NCBI GenBank assembly: GCA_027493955.1
Contig: JAOSJT010000001.1
Coordinates: forward strand, 821,131-885,130
Reading direction: 5' to 3'
Length of the DNA: 64,000 nt
From: Bacteroidia bacterium
Lineage (GTDB): Bacteria; Bacteroidota; Ignavibacteria; SZUA-365
Shown: piece by piece, positions 35,531-45,643 of the stretch
Numbering within the stretch: position 1 is the first letter of the stretch
Layout: each line of letters starts with the position of its first letter
The notes under the pieces: generated by a model
Told to the model about the DNA's origin: nothing
Databases searched by the model: none
What the model saw: the letters and a program-made list of their open reading frames with translations, nothing else
Translations under genes and position numbers: made by a program

Positions 35531-36391
35531 TCAGCGTGTGAGCATCGAGCGAATGGACTGCAACTCCGCGATGGCATCCGAAAAATTTTCTATCAATCGG
35601 TCAACGACGCTCTGCAACTGGGTGATGTCCACGGATACATAATTCGGGTTGATCAGCGAAGAAACCGTTGCGGGAGCCGCGGCTGCGCTCTTCACCGGCG
35701 CAGGAGCTGCGGTGCGCGTTGCGCGGGGTGCGCTGCTTTTCTTCGGTCCGGAGGAGGCTTTTCCACGAGAAGGCGTTTCCAGTTCGCCGGAAATCGCGCG
35801 TGTATGCACATCTTCGAGGAGACCGAACACTCTGTCCGACACGCGCCCGGCTTTCCTGTTTTTGATATTGCCAAGTGTGATTTGATTGATACCTGTTTCG
35901 CGGGAAATTGCGGCCACGTTCCAACCGCCGGCCAGCAGAGCGTTGAGCATTGTTACCGCGTTCTCGATGGTGTTTTCTGCCATGGGACGTACCCTTTCTG
36001 TGCTGTGGGGATTTCGAGTAATGTCAATGAAAGTAAATGCGTATTGATCGGGATGACGCTCGGCCAGGGCGCTTTGCGACACTTCATGCAGCTGACTGGT
36101 CTCCGGGTTCAGGAAGAGCACGAAATCCATACTGTCATAGACCGCGTCGAGAAAGGTTTCCCATTCCATTCCGACCGCGTTGAAGCGGAACAACGGCGTC
36201 GTGAACAGCTCGTCCGGCACACCGCGCGGAGGACGCGAACGGAGGGGCGGCTCGGTGAAATGCCAAGTTGCATGTCCGTAAAAATGGTCGCCCAGTTCAG
36301 GCGCCTTGAATAGAATACCCGGCGGGGATATCACCAGGATTTTAATATCATCCCCGTACATCGGTTCTCCCGAGAAAAGAATGCCTTTCAT
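35531..36391 (-). CDS. HTH protein with unknown N-terminal domain and Ala/Pro linker
   Basis: 286 residues. The N-terminal ~165 residues (MKGILFSGEPMYGDDIKILV onward, with HFYGHATWHF and DSMDFVLFLNPETSQ) match no family I know. A helix-turn-helix lies near 180-210 (NVAAISRETGINQITLGNIK). A low-complexity Ser/Ala/Pro/Lys linker and a short C-terminal coiled coil (ITQLQSVVDRLIENFSDAI) follow. ATG 36391 has GGAGAG upstream; longer in-frame starts lack one. Likely a DNA-binding regulator. Confidence 0.65.
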   Translation of the reverse strand: MKGILFSGEPMYGDDIKILVISPPGILFKAPELGDHFYGHATWHFTEPPLRSRPPRGVPDELFTTPLFRFNAVGMEWETFLDAVYDSMDFVLFLNPETSQLHEVSQSALAERHPDQYAFTFIDITRNPHSTERVRPMAENTIENAVTMLNALLAGGWNVAAISRETGINQITLGNIKNRKAGRVSDRVFGLLEDVHTRAISGELETPSRGKASSGPKKSSAPRATRTAAPAPVKSAAAAPATVSSLINPNYVSVDITQLQSVVDRLIENFSDAIAELQSIRSMLTR

Positions 36392-37147
36392 GTGCTCTCC
36401 GGTTTCTGTCGTTTCAATTGCGTGCGCACGCTGACGGAGTTTCGGCGGCAGGAGATTCCCGGCATAGTTTCGCTGCAATCCCTCTGTTGCGGGAGGGGTG
36501 AGGAATTCCCCGCAGCACCTTTCTGACAGGCGCGCTGCCATTCCCTGTGCATCCGGGGGTAAAACGAGGAACACCGCTGCGGCGCCTGTGCAAAATACCG
36601 ATTGCGCTGCTCAGAGAGAAATGGGCTTTCACACGCGCGCGTGGTACGGTTGTGCCCTGGCTCCCGGAGCAATTTTGTACCCGTATCATGCTGCGTGCGC
36701 TCACCGGTCCGCCTGGGCGGATACACTGGTCCATTTCGGGGATGACATAGGGTTTCGGTGGTTTCGGCTCGGTCCCTGAGCGAAGTCGAAGTGCCGCTCA
36801 GCCACCGCCGAAAGGCAACCACCGGGAAAGGATCCATGATTACCGAAGTTCCGGTCCTTGAGCAGAGTCGAAGGGAGCGGCGACCGACTTTCACAGAGAT
36901 TATCGGTCCTTATCCATCGATGCCATTAACAACCGGATAAGCGCGGTGTTCGGATTTCCCGATGTTCGTAGGGAGGGATATCCTAATGGAATTATCAGGG
37001 CATTCCGGATTCTCCGCTCTCAGCTGCGATGTCGGTCCGGCGAATTCGTAGCTTGTTGTGAAATTCCAACCGAATGCGTAGAATGTTCAGGCAATCGCTT
37101 TTTTTGATTGATAGTGTTCCGTTCCGGGCAATTCTCTTTCGCATTCC
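36392..37147. other. intergenic region with short dispersed repeats
   Basis: No convincing gene. It carries two inverted-orientation copies of the TTCGACTTCGCTCAGG-type repeat, at 36770-36791 and 36852-36879. The remaining frames are shadow-like. Confidence 0.55.
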
Positions 37148-39607
37148 ATGACAACGAAGGCAGGAATGTTCGTCAAATCCGAAATCCGCATCCCTCTCAT
37201 TTTTTTACTCTCCGCTGCGGCGTGGATACTGCTTTCCGATACGGTTGTCCATTGGTTTTTGACTGACACCATATTGCAGCACAGGATGCAGACCTTTAAA
37301 GGTCTGTTCTTCATCGTGATGCTCACTGTGCTGCTCTTTTTCCTGATCCGCAGCGCCGCTCGTCGTGACGCTCAACGCCTGAACGAGATCGAGGCGTTGC
37401 ACGCAATTCAGCGATCGATCTTCAATGCAATGAAACGCGCATTCATTTCCGTTGATCGGGAGTGGAATGTCACATCCTGCAATGCAGCGGGTTTGGAATT
37501 GCTCGGTCGCTCCACCGAGGTTGAGGTGCTGGGACTGAAGCTGTGGGGACTGCTGCCCGTCCATCTCCTCAGTGCGCTGCGCACGCATGCACATGACCTT
37601 GAACGGGAGGGGAGCGAGAGCGAGCATGAGATCGAATGCAGCGACGGTGAGTGGTGGTCCGTCCAGTATTTATCGTTTCCCGAGGGAAGAGGCCTGTTCT
37701 TCGAGGACGTCAGTGAAAGGAAAGCGGCCGCTCTGCGTGAGGTCGAATCAACCAGGGAACGTGCGGAACTCACGCGACGCCTTCAACTGCATATCGAGCG
37801 CCTGCCGATAGGGTACATCATCACGGACAGGAATTTCGAGTTTCAGTACCTGAATCCCGCCGCCGAGGAGATATTCGGATATAGCAGAGAAGAACTTCTC
37901 GGTAAAACCCCGTATGGTCGCATTATCCCTGAAGAGGTGCGGGACTTCGTCGAAAGCAAGCGCCAGGAGTGGGTGAAAGGGGGTCTCACCGCGCATGGAA
38001 CGAATCAGAATATTTCGCGCGATCGCGGCGTAATCTATTGCGACTGGTTCAATACGCCGATCATGTCGGATGACGGCGAGTTTCAATACCTCATCTCCAT
38101 GGTCCGTGATGTGACGGATCGCGTGCTTGCCGACGAGGAGTTGCGCCGCAGCGAATTGCGCTACCGCGCCGTGGTCGAGGATCAAAACGAATTCATCGTT
38201 CGCTGGCTGCCGGATGGGACCCGAACGTTCGTGAATCACAGCTACTGCCGATTCTATGGTATGGACAGCGCCGGGATGCTGGCAATCAACCAGTTCGCTG
38301 TCCTGAATGAGAAAGATGCGGCCGAATTGCGCGTCGCGCTCACGGGACTTCTTCCGGACGCACCATCGCTCGCCGTGCTGCATACGGAAATCCGAAACGA
38401 TGGTCGGGGGCGCAAGTTGCGCTGGTCTCACCGCGCCCTGTTCGGTGCGGACGGTGTGCTGCGCGAATTGCAGTCCGTGGCGCGTGATATCACAGAGCAG
38501 GTGGAGGCCGAACAACGGTTACGGCAGAGCGAAGAACGGCTGCGCGTGCTCATTGACTTCGCGAGTGAGGGCATTCTGACGCTCGAGAATCGGGTGTTTA
38601 CCTCCTGTAACAGAGTCGCCGCGAATATGCTGGGGCTCCGCCCGGAAGATGTCGTCGGACGCACACCCGAGGATCTCTCTCCGGAATTTCAGCAGGGTGG
38701 GGAGAGTTCTGCCGCCCTGGTGACCCGAAATACTGCCGTTGCGCTCGGAGGGGTGCCTTTGGTTTTCGAATGGCAGCATCTCAGGGCGGACGGCTCTGTC
38801 GCGGACATCGAAGTGAGTCTCGGACGTATTGAAGATGCCGACGGGGCAAAGCTGCTCTGCTTCTGGCGAGACGTCACGGAACGGAAGATTGCGCAGGAAC
38901 ACCTGAAAGAATCCCGCGAGCAACTCCGCGCCCTCACCGCCCGTCTTGATCAGGTGCGCGAGGAGGAACGCCGTCAACTCTCACGCGAATTGCATGATGG
39001 GCTCGGCCAGGCGCTCACCGCACTGAAAATTGACATCTCTCTCATGAAACGATTTCTCACCGCAGCGGCCGCTCCATCGGAGCAGATCGAAACCGTCGAT
39101 TCCATGACACGGCTTGTGGACGACACACTGCACATGACCAGAAATCTCGCTTCTTCGTTGCGACCGGCTCTCCTGGAAGAAGTCGGGCTCGAACGCGCAC
39201 TCAAATCCCTGTTGACCGATGTCGCCGCGCGCGCCGGACTGGGCTGCTCTATCGAAGCGCCGCCCCTCGTACGAAATATGAAGCCCGACATTTCGCTGGC
39301 GCTGTACCGCATCGCGCAGGAAGCGCTGACCAATGTCCTCCGCCATGCCCGGGCCGATACCGTGCATATCAGTTTCCTCACGGAAGAAGAGGGTGTCGCC
39401 ATGCACATAGACGACAATGGTATCGGTATTGACTCGGATCATGGCTGGCGTCAGGGAGCGCTCGGCATCGTCGGTATGCGCGAACGCGCCGAACAGGCGG
39501 GCTGCACGCTTGCCGTACAGCGCCTGCAGCAACGTGGCACACGCGTTCGTGTCACCATCCCGGCCGAAGCGTTTAGCAGCGACACAGTGCAGGAAGAATA
39601 CGCATGA
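37148..39607 (+). CDS. multi-PAS sensor histidine kinase, NarX/DegS-like (HisKA_3)
   Basis: 819 residues. Two membrane helices (IPLIFLLSAAAWILL and GLFFIVMLTVLLFFLI) are followed by four PAS domains at about 85-185, 205-325, 335-455 and 465-585. The dimerisation domain is of HisKA_3 type with the phospho-acceptor His616 in SRELHDGLGQALT. The ATPase domain has ALTNVLRHA, DDNGIGI and GIVGMRERA. It phosphorylates the NarL-type regulator whose gene overlaps its stop by four bases. ATG 37166 (AAGG just upstream) is an alternative start. Confidence 0.92.
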   Translation: MTTKAGMFVKSEIRIPLIFLLSAAAWILLSDTVVHWFLTDTILQHRMQTFKGLFFIVMLTVLLFFLIRSAARRDAQRLNEIEALHAIQRSIFNAMKRAFISVDREWNVTSCNAAGLELLGRSTEVEVLGLKLWGLLPVHLLSALRTHAHDLEREGSESEHEIECSDGEWWSVQYLSFPEGRGLFFEDVSERKAAALREVESTRERAELTRRLQLHIERLPIGYIITDRNFEFQYLNPAAEEIFGYSREELLGKTPYGRIIPEEVRDFVESKRQEWVKGGLTAHGTNQNISRDRGVIYCDWFNTPIMSDDGEFQYLISMVRDVTDRVLADEELRRSELRYRAVVEDQNEFIVRWLPDGTRTFVNHSYCRFYGMDSAGMLAINQFAVLNEKDAAELRVALTGLLPDAPSLAVLHTEIRNDGRGRKLRWSHRALFGADGVLRELQSVARDITEQVEAEQRLRQSEERLRVLIDFASEGILTLENRVFTSCNRVAANMLGLRPEDVVGRTPEDLSPEFQQGGESSAALVTRNTAVALGGVPLVFEWQHLRADGSVADIEVSLGRIEDADGAKLLCFWRDVTERKIAQEHLKESREQLRALTARLDQVREEERRQLSRELHDGLGQALTALKIDISLMKRFLTAAAAPSEQIETVDSMTRLVDDTLHMTRNLASSLRPALLEEVGLERALKSLLTDVAARAGLGCSIEAPPLVRNMKPDISLALYRIAQEALTNVLRHARADTVHISFLTEEEGVAMHIDDNGIGIDSDHGWRQGALGIVGMRERAEQAGCTLAVQRLQQRGTRVRVTIPAEAFSSDTVQEEYA

Positions 39608-40236
39608 TTCGTGTAGTCATCATTGACGATCACAATCTCGTCCGTGAAGGGTTGAAGAAATTGCTCGCTGCGGAGACCGACATCACCGTGGCAGGCGAAG
39701 CGGGGGAGGCGCTTGCCGGACTTACGGTGATCGAGAGTGTCGCACCGGACATCGTGCTGCTCGACGTTTCGCTTCCCGGACGCAGTGGTCTGGATATCCT
39801 GCTGGACATCCGGCAGCGATTTCCCTCCGTACGTGTGCTGATGCTCAGCATGCACCCCGAGGAATCCTACGGTGTTCGCGCACTGACGGCAGGCGCGTCA
39901 GGATATCTCGGGAAAGATACGGTACCGGAAGAGCTTGCGGCCGCGATCAGGCGTATTCACGGAGGGCGCAAGTACATCACACCAGAGCTGGCCGAACGCC
40001 TCGCCGAGGATCTCGGCAAGCAGGAGGTGTCGGAAGCGCATGAGCGACTGTCGCAACGGGAGTTTGAAGTCATGCTCCATATCGCCTCCGGAAAGCAACC
40101 GCGGGATATTGCCGGCATCCTCTGCATCGGTGAGCGGACGGTAGGGACCTATCGCCGGCGCATACTCGAGAAACTCCATCTCACCTCCACAGCCGATATC
40201 ATTCACTACGTACTCGACCACCGGCTCCTGACCTGA
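39604..40236 (+). CDS. NarL/LuxR-family response regulator
   Basis: 210 residues: receiver domain (IIDDHNLVREGL, phospho-acceptor Asp54 in LLDVSLPG, Lys104 in GYLGKD) and a C-terminal LuxR-type HTH (LSQREFEVMLHIASGKQPRD, then GERTVGTYRRRILEKL). It is the evident partner of the kinase just upstream, with a four-base ATGA overlap. Confidence 0.95.
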   Translation: MIRVVIIDDHNLVREGLKKLLAAETDITVAGEAGEALAGLTVIESVAPDIVLLDVSLPGRSGLDILLDIRQRFPSVRVLMLSMHPEESYGVRALTAGASGYLGKDTVPEELAAAIRRIHGGRKYITPELAERLAEDLGKQEVSEAHERLSQREFEVMLHIASGKQPRDIAGILCIGERTVGTYRRRILEKLHLTSTADIIHYVLDHRLLT

Positions 40237-40400
40237 ATCGCGTACGCATTCTGCGTACAGACAGGGGCGTCTTTAACGCACACGGCGCACTGCCGATTGC
40301 GCGGCGGAAGACGTGTCATCCACGTACAGCCGCTCTCGGCCGCTTGTGGCACTTTGTATACATGATACTGACCGCATCCAATTCCACCGGGATTACACGC

Positions 40401-40790
40401 ATGCGAATTCTCATCGCAGATGATTCAAAGGAAATTGCCAGCCGCCTGCAGAGGTTGCTGAGCGACCTGCCGGAAGTTGCCGTCGCTGTGGTTGCCACAA
40501 CCATCGAATCTTCGATCGCCGCTCTGCAGACCATGCGGCCGGATCTTCTTATTCTCGATTTACACTTTCCTGAAGGCAGCGGTCTGGAGATACTTTCGGC
40601 GATTTCTGCCGGAAAGTCCGAGACGCAAGTCATTCTGTTCTCGGCCTTTGCCGGCATGCTCGATCACGCGGAGTACACACGGGCACCTGTGCTCGCCATA
40701 CTCGATAAATCCATTGACCTCGAACCCCTCATCGAGCATATCGAAAAACTGTATCAACTCAAACAGCGACGGATCGGGAGTAATGGATAG
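40401..40790 (+). CDS. stand-alone receiver-domain protein
   Basis: About 129 residues with a receiver domain only: RILIADDSKEIASRL, Asp53 in LLILDLHFPEG, SAFAG as the switch Ser/Thr region, and LDKS as the Lys loop. No output domain, so it is probably a phosphate relay or a regulator by protein contact. The true start may be upstream in frame (40344 or 40362). Its stop overlaps the start of the next kinase gene by eight bases, which suggests they work as a pair. Confidence 0.85.
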   Translation: MRILIADDSKEIASRLQRLLSDLPEVAVAVVATTIESSIAALQTMRPDLLILDLHFPEGSGLEILSAISAGKSETQVILFSAFAGMLDHAEYTRAPVLAILDKSIDLEPLIEHIEKLYQLKQRRIGSNG

Positions 40791-42633
40791 GGGAACGGAT
40801 ACTATGAGCCGCCTGCCGGACCTCGCAGCGCTTCCGAGCCGTGATACCACGGCGGCCGAAGACGCGTACCTGCGTGACGACGCCATGATGGGGTATGCGC
40901 ATCACCGGCGCGATGGAGCGAAACATGCAACGGATCGCACGGCGAGCAGCGAAGCGCCAGACGCATTGCGCGAAAACGGCGGCGTCCACCGGCTGCGCCT
41001 GCGCATACAGGATGCTTTCGGAGAATATCGGCTTGTGACCTGCGACGCCTGGCCGCTGCCGGGCATGCGAGAGTTCTGTCTTATCGCTCGTGAATCGCCC
41101 ACAGCCCTTGAAGAGGATTCGAAAGCACTGAGGTTGAGACGTCTGCTCGAACTGACGACTGCAGAGGTTATCATACTGCAGCGCGACGGCACCATACATT
41201 CCGTGACGGCTGCGGCAGCCAATGCCGTCGGCTGCAGCGCGTGTGATCTTGAGGGGACGTCTATACAGGCGCTCAGCCCCGATTTCGTATGCGGCGAAGG
41301 TTCAGAACTCCTGCACAGCGTGGACACGGTCGGTGCGTATCGGGAACGGATGCTGTTCAGACATCGCGATGGTGGCTCCATACGCCGGGATATGGTCGTG
41401 ACCTCTCTCGAACCGGATTATACGGAATTCTTGTGTGTCACCGTGCTCCCGGAGAGCGAGTCGATCCCGAATGAGCCGAGCACGCACAGCAGCGTTGATC
41501 GCTTCCGCGAACTGGCGGAGCATGCGGAGGACTTGATTTATAGCTATCGCTTGTATCCGGAGAGAGGATTCGAGTACGTCAATCAGGCAGCAACCGCCAT
41601 TACCGGCTACACACCCGGGGAGCATTACGCGGATCCGGACCTCGGATTGAAGCTCATTCATCCCGACGATGCGGCCAAGCTTGCAATGCTCATGCAGGAC
41701 AGGGACAGCGATGAACCTATGCAATTACGATGGATGAAGAAAGACGGAACGATGATCTGGACCGAGCAAATAAACAGAATAGTACGAGACGAGTCAGGAA
41801 GGCCTGTGAGAATAGATGGAATAGCGAGAGATATGACGCGACACAAGGAAACGGAAGAGGAGATCCGGAAAACGAACGCGACACTCGAAATGCTGGTTGA
41901 CGCACGGACACGCGAACTGCACAATTCCAACCGCGATCTGGAAACCGTACTGTATTCGGTTGCCCATGATCTCCGGGCACCGCTGCGGCATATCGAGGGC
42001 TATCTCGGCTTGCTGCGATCGGAACTGACCGATACCGCTGACGGACATATCGCAGCCGGCTATCTCGATACACTGGAGCGTACGGCAGCGCGCATGAGTG
42101 GTCAGTTCGACGCACTGCTGTCGTTTTCCCGCATCGGGCATCAGGAGATGCGCCACACAACCATTCCGATGGAAGCGCTTGTTGATGAGGTGAAGCATCA
42201 ACTCGATTCAGCCCTGGCGCCTCAAAACGTCGAATGGCGAATTGGTGATCTCCCGCCCGCGTGCGGTGATCCGGATATGGTGCTGAGCGTGGTCTCGAAT
42301 CTCCTCGGCAATGCCGTGAAATTTACCCGTCAATGCGCACACGCGCGGATCAGCATCGAAGGTGTTATGGAAAACGGCATGAACCGCTATCGCATCAGTG
42401 ACAACGGTGAGGGCTTCGATATGCGTCATGCCCACAAGTTGTTTCAGTTGTTCCAGCGCTTACATACACGAGAGGAATACGAGGGGCATGGTATCGGCCT
42501 GGCTCTCGTGCGTCGTATCGTGCATCTGCACGGCGGTTCGATTTCCGCCGACGGAAGACCCGGCCACGGAGCGACCTTCACCTTTACCTTGCCATCCGCC
42601 GCAGCCTGTGGCTGTGCGCCGCATGCCTCCTAG
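40783..42633 (+). CDS. cytoplasmic PAS sensor histidine kinase
   Basis: 616 residues, no membrane helix. A variable N-terminus is followed by PAS-like domains near 125-215 and 235-355 (with GFEYVNQAATAITGYTPGEH), a short coiled coil, HisKA with His395 in SVAHDLRAPLRHIEGYL, and an ATPase domain with NLLGNAVKF, DNGEGF and GHGIGLALVRRIV. It resembles bacteriophytochrome-type light-sensor kinases in its catalytic half, but no chromophore domain is visible. Translationally coupled to the lone receiver. Confidence 0.9.
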   Translation: MDRGTDTMSRLPDLAALPSRDTTAAEDAYLRDDAMMGYAHHRRDGAKHATDRTASSEAPDALRENGGVHRLRLRIQDAFGEYRLVTCDAWPLPGMREFCLIARESPTALEEDSKALRLRRLLELTTAEVIILQRDGTIHSVTAAAANAVGCSACDLEGTSIQALSPDFVCGEGSELLHSVDTVGAYRERMLFRHRDGGSIRRDMVVTSLEPDYTEFLCVTVLPESESIPNEPSTHSSVDRFRELAEHAEDLIYSYRLYPERGFEYVNQAATAITGYTPGEHYADPDLGLKLIHPDDAAKLAMLMQDRDSDEPMQLRWMKKDGTMIWTEQINRIVRDESGRPVRIDGIARDMTRHKETEEEIRKTNATLEMLVDARTRELHNSNRDLETVLYSVAHDLRAPLRHIEGYLGLLRSELTDTADGHIAAGYLDTLERTAARMSGQFDALLSFSRIGHQEMRHTTIPMEALVDEVKHQLDSALAPQNVEWRIGDLPPACGDPDMVLSVVSNLLGNAVKFTRQCAHARISIEGVMENGMNRYRISDNGEGFDMRHAHKLFQLFQRLHTREEYEGHGIGLALVRRIVHLHGGSISADGRPGHGATFTFTLPSAAACGCAPHAS

Positions 42634-42665
42634 CAGGTTTCAGGAAACATACGCGACCTACGCCC

Positions 42666-45155
42666 ATGCATCACGCAAATATTGAATACGGAATCGCGCA
42701 ATCGCAGCTCGCTGCAAGCGCAGCGCGTACGGCGAGCGAAACACCGCCGGTCGCGGACGCGACGCCGATTCGCATTCTGCATCTCGAAGACGATGCCGAC
42801 GACGCGGCACTCACTGCGGCGTTGCTTCGCAAAGGCGGGGTGCTGTGCAGCATTCAACGGGTGGTGGATAAAGATGAATTTACCGAGGCCCTCGATAGTG
42901 GCGCTGTGGACATTATTCTCTCGGATATGTCCTTGCCCCGTTTCAACGGTATGGATGCGCTCGCAATCGCCCGTGAGCGACATCCACTCGTCCCGTTCAT
43001 TTTTCTCTCCGGCAACATGGGGGAGGAGACCGCAATTGATACGCTGCTGGAAGGCGCCAGCGATTATGTCCTGAAGCATCGCATGAAACGGCTTGTCCCC
43101 GCCGTGCGCCGCGTCCTGAAGGAAGCGGAAGAATTACGGAAACGGGAGGAGGCCGAAGCGGAGATCCGCCGCATGCAGGACTGGGCGAATAGAATATCGA
43201 GCATCATATCTCACAGTCCGATCGTCGCGTTCTCCTGGACTCCCATGCCGGGATGGCCGGTGTCTTTCGTGTCGGACAATGTCCGCCAATTCGGCTACAT
43301 ACCGGAGGACTTCCTGACGTATGGCCTGCTGTACGCTTCCATTATTCATCCCGATGATCTGCCCGTGCTGGAGGAAGCCGTCCGCGAATTTATCTCCACC
43401 ACCCAGACCGAGATGACGACGGAGTATAGGATACTGCACAAAGACGGCAGCGTGCGCTGGGTGGAAGATCACACGACCGTGAGCAGAAACGCCGATAACT
43501 CGCTCGCCACCATTGACGGTCTCGTCGTTGATATTACCGAGCGGAAGGGGCATCAGATCGAGCAAGAGCTCAACACGGCACGCATGCAGATGCTGTATGA
43601 ACTGGCGTCCAAGGAAGACGATGATGAGGCGGCGCTTCTGGATCATGTGCTCAACAAGGCAGTGTCCCTGACCGGGAGCGCCATCGGATACTTCCATTTC
43701 CTGGATCCTGTAAGCGGCCGTATCGCCGAATCACGATGGACCGAAAATGTACCTGCGAAATGCAGACACATAGAGCATCCCTGCGTTTGCTTCGACAGAG
43801 TGGAGTTATGGACGACCTGTGTTCAGACGCGGCAACCACAGATCCGTTCCGGCAACGGGATTCCGGAAGACGCGTGTCTCGTTCACTCGAAACAGTCTGC
43901 ACGATTTATGCGTCACGCGGTCGTACCCGTCATGGACGGAGGTACGGTGGTGATGCTGGCGGGCGTGGGGGAGAAGGCCGAAGCATACAATGAGAGCGAC
44001 CTTCGCCTGCTGCAGTTGATCATGCTGGAGATGTGGCGTATGCGCAAGCGCATTCGCGCGACGATGGAATTGAAAAAATTGTCCCGCGCGGTAGAGTACA
44101 GTCCCGCGTCCATCGTGATCACCGATGTGCATGGCAACATCGAGTATGTGAATCCCCGGCTGGAGAGCATGAGCGGGTATTCAAGCGAAGAACTTCTCGG
44201 CAAGCATGTCCGGATATTCCGCTCCGGTGAGCAGAATGAGGATTATTACAACGATCTTTGGAGCAGAATTCTCGCCGGTCAGGTTTGGCGCGGGACGCTG
44301 CGGAACCGGAAGAAAGACGGCAGTCTGTATTGGGAGTCGTTGTTCATTGCACCGATTGCCGATCACAAAGGCGACATCGTGAATTTCGTGGCCGTGAAAG
44401 AGGACGTCTCCGAACGCATCGAAGCGGAGCAGTCACTCATCAACGCGCGCGCGGAGGCCGAGCGCGCTGCCAGGATAAAGGATCAGTTCATCGCCTTGAT
44501 CTCCCACGAAATTCGCACGCCCCTGAACGTCATCTTCGGGTATTCCGGACTGATCCGTGAAGTGTATACCGAACTGATTCAGCCTCTCGATCATTACATG
44601 TTCGAAGCCATCGAGGATGCGGGGAAACGCCTCATGCGTACGGTGGACCTCCTGCTGGCTGCGTCGTCGCTCGGAGCGGGATCCTACACCCCCGTATTCG
44701 AAGAATTTGAAGCCATGTCCACCCTGGAGCGTCTTCTCCAGCAGTACTATTACACGGCGCATCAGAAAGATCTGTATCTGGAATGTCACGTACACACCGA
44801 TCGGGTACCTCTCCGTCTTGACCGTCTGGGTTTCGAGCAGTCCATACAGAATCTTGTGGACAATGCCCTCAAATTCACGACCACCGGCGGCGTATTCATT
44901 ACCACAGCGGAAGAGGAGAAGCAACTCCGCATAGATATTCGCGATACCGGTCCCGGTATGTCGCAGGAATTCATCACCAGAGCGTTTCATCCCTTCACCC
45001 AGGAAAGCGAGGGCTACTCGCGACCCTTTGAAGGCCTCGGGCTTGGACTGGCCCTGGTCAAGCAATACATCGAAATCAACGGCGGCCGAATCTCGGTACA
45101 GTCCGAGCCAGGCAAAGGGAGCGTGTTCTCGGTGTATTTCCCCCTACCCACGTAA
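42666..45155 (+). CDS. receiver-PAS-GAF-PAS hybrid histidine kinase
   Basis: 829 residues. N-terminal receiver (~35-150; HLEDDADDA and phospho-acceptor Asp87 in LSDMSLPRF), PAS (~180-300), a GAF-type domain (~320-470, with SAIGYFHFLDP and CVCFDRVELW), a second PAS (~475-595), HisKA with His614 in ISHEIRTPLNVIFGYS, and an ATPase domain (NLVDNALKF, DTGPGM, GLGLGLALVKQYIE). An N-terminal receiver implies it takes input from another kinase, plausibly one of the two encoded upstream. A strong hairpin follows the gene. Confidence 0.92.
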   Translation: MHHANIEYGIAQSQLAASAARTASETPPVADATPIRILHLEDDADDAALTAALLRKGGVLCSIQRVVDKDEFTEALDSGAVDIILSDMSLPRFNGMDALAIARERHPLVPFIFLSGNMGEETAIDTLLEGASDYVLKHRMKRLVPAVRRVLKEAEELRKREEAEAEIRRMQDWANRISSIISHSPIVAFSWTPMPGWPVSFVSDNVRQFGYIPEDFLTYGLLYASIIHPDDLPVLEEAVREFISTTQTEMTTEYRILHKDGSVRWVEDHTTVSRNADNSLATIDGLVVDITERKGHQIEQELNTARMQMLYELASKEDDDEAALLDHVLNKAVSLTGSAIGYFHFLDPVSGRIAESRWTENVPAKCRHIEHPCVCFDRVELWTTCVQTRQPQIRSGNGIPEDACLVHSKQSARFMRHAVVPVMDGGTVVMLAGVGEKAEAYNESDLRLLQLIMLEMWRMRKRIRATMELKKLSRAVEYSPASIVITDVHGNIEYVNPRLESMSGYSSEELLGKHVRIFRSGEQNEDYYNDLWSRILAGQVWRGTLRNRKKDGSLYWESLFIAPIADHKGDIVNFVAVKEDVSERIEAEQSLINARAEAERAARIKDQFIALISHEIRTPLNVIFGYSGLIREVYTELIQPLDHYMFEAIEDAGKRLMRTVDLLLAASSLGAGSYTPVFEEFEAMSTLERLLQQYYYTAHQKDLYLECHVHTDRVPLRLDRLGFEQSIQNLVDNALKFTTTGGVFITTAEEEKQLRIDIRDTGPGMSQEFITRAFHPFTQESEGYSRPFEGLGLGLALVKQYIEINGGRISVQSEPGKGSVFSVYFPLPT

Positions 45156-45185
45156 GTATTTCCTCTCTCACTCATCCTACCTCGT

Positions 45186-45213
45186 CCCCTCGCACTGGAT
45201 CCGGTGCGAGGGG
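45186..45213 (+). terminator. hairpin after the two-component cluster
   Basis: Perfect 10-bp stem CCCCTCGCAC / GTGCGAGGGG around eight bases, 30 bases after the hybrid kinase stop. The U-tract is weak (AATTCCTTCCG). Confidence 0.6.
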
Positions 45214-45643
45214 AATTCCTTCCGTCTCAGGCATCCTTACCTTCCGGACGACGCCTCCTTCGCGCACGATACAAGACATCGCCGGACCTCTTGCATCTGA
45301 CCGACGGGAAATGTATGTTCAATTGCGACATTTAATAAGATAACAGCTCGTACGATATCCGGATTGAAGCGCGCAGTACGCGCACGAAGGAAGGTGATCG
45401 GTGTTGTGCTGCCGTGAGGCATCATCGCTCACCCGGCACCTCCAATCATCGTGGACAGGAGCGTATGAACGAGCGCATTGCGTTGAAAAATCGAAGAAGC
45501 ACGTAGCGCGGACGAGGGAATACCGCATCCTCCGAAGCGTCTGCACCAATGCGTCCTCGACAGCGGTTCGCCGCACGTTGCGGCAATACCAGGATTGTGC
45601 ACCTTGCCGAGAAAAAATCCAACACCACAATGGAGACCCCGCG
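45214..45643. other. intergenic stretch, no gene seen
   Basis: Frames here do not resemble proteins; the frame of the next gene is open back to 45401 but without similarity before ATG 45644. Confidence 0.45.

Noticed and set aside
33404-36313. Long + strand open frames (403 and 523 codons) opposite the 599-residue and HTH genes
   Set aside because: Composition is that of antisense shadows in GC-rich DNA; no ribosome binding site or domain.
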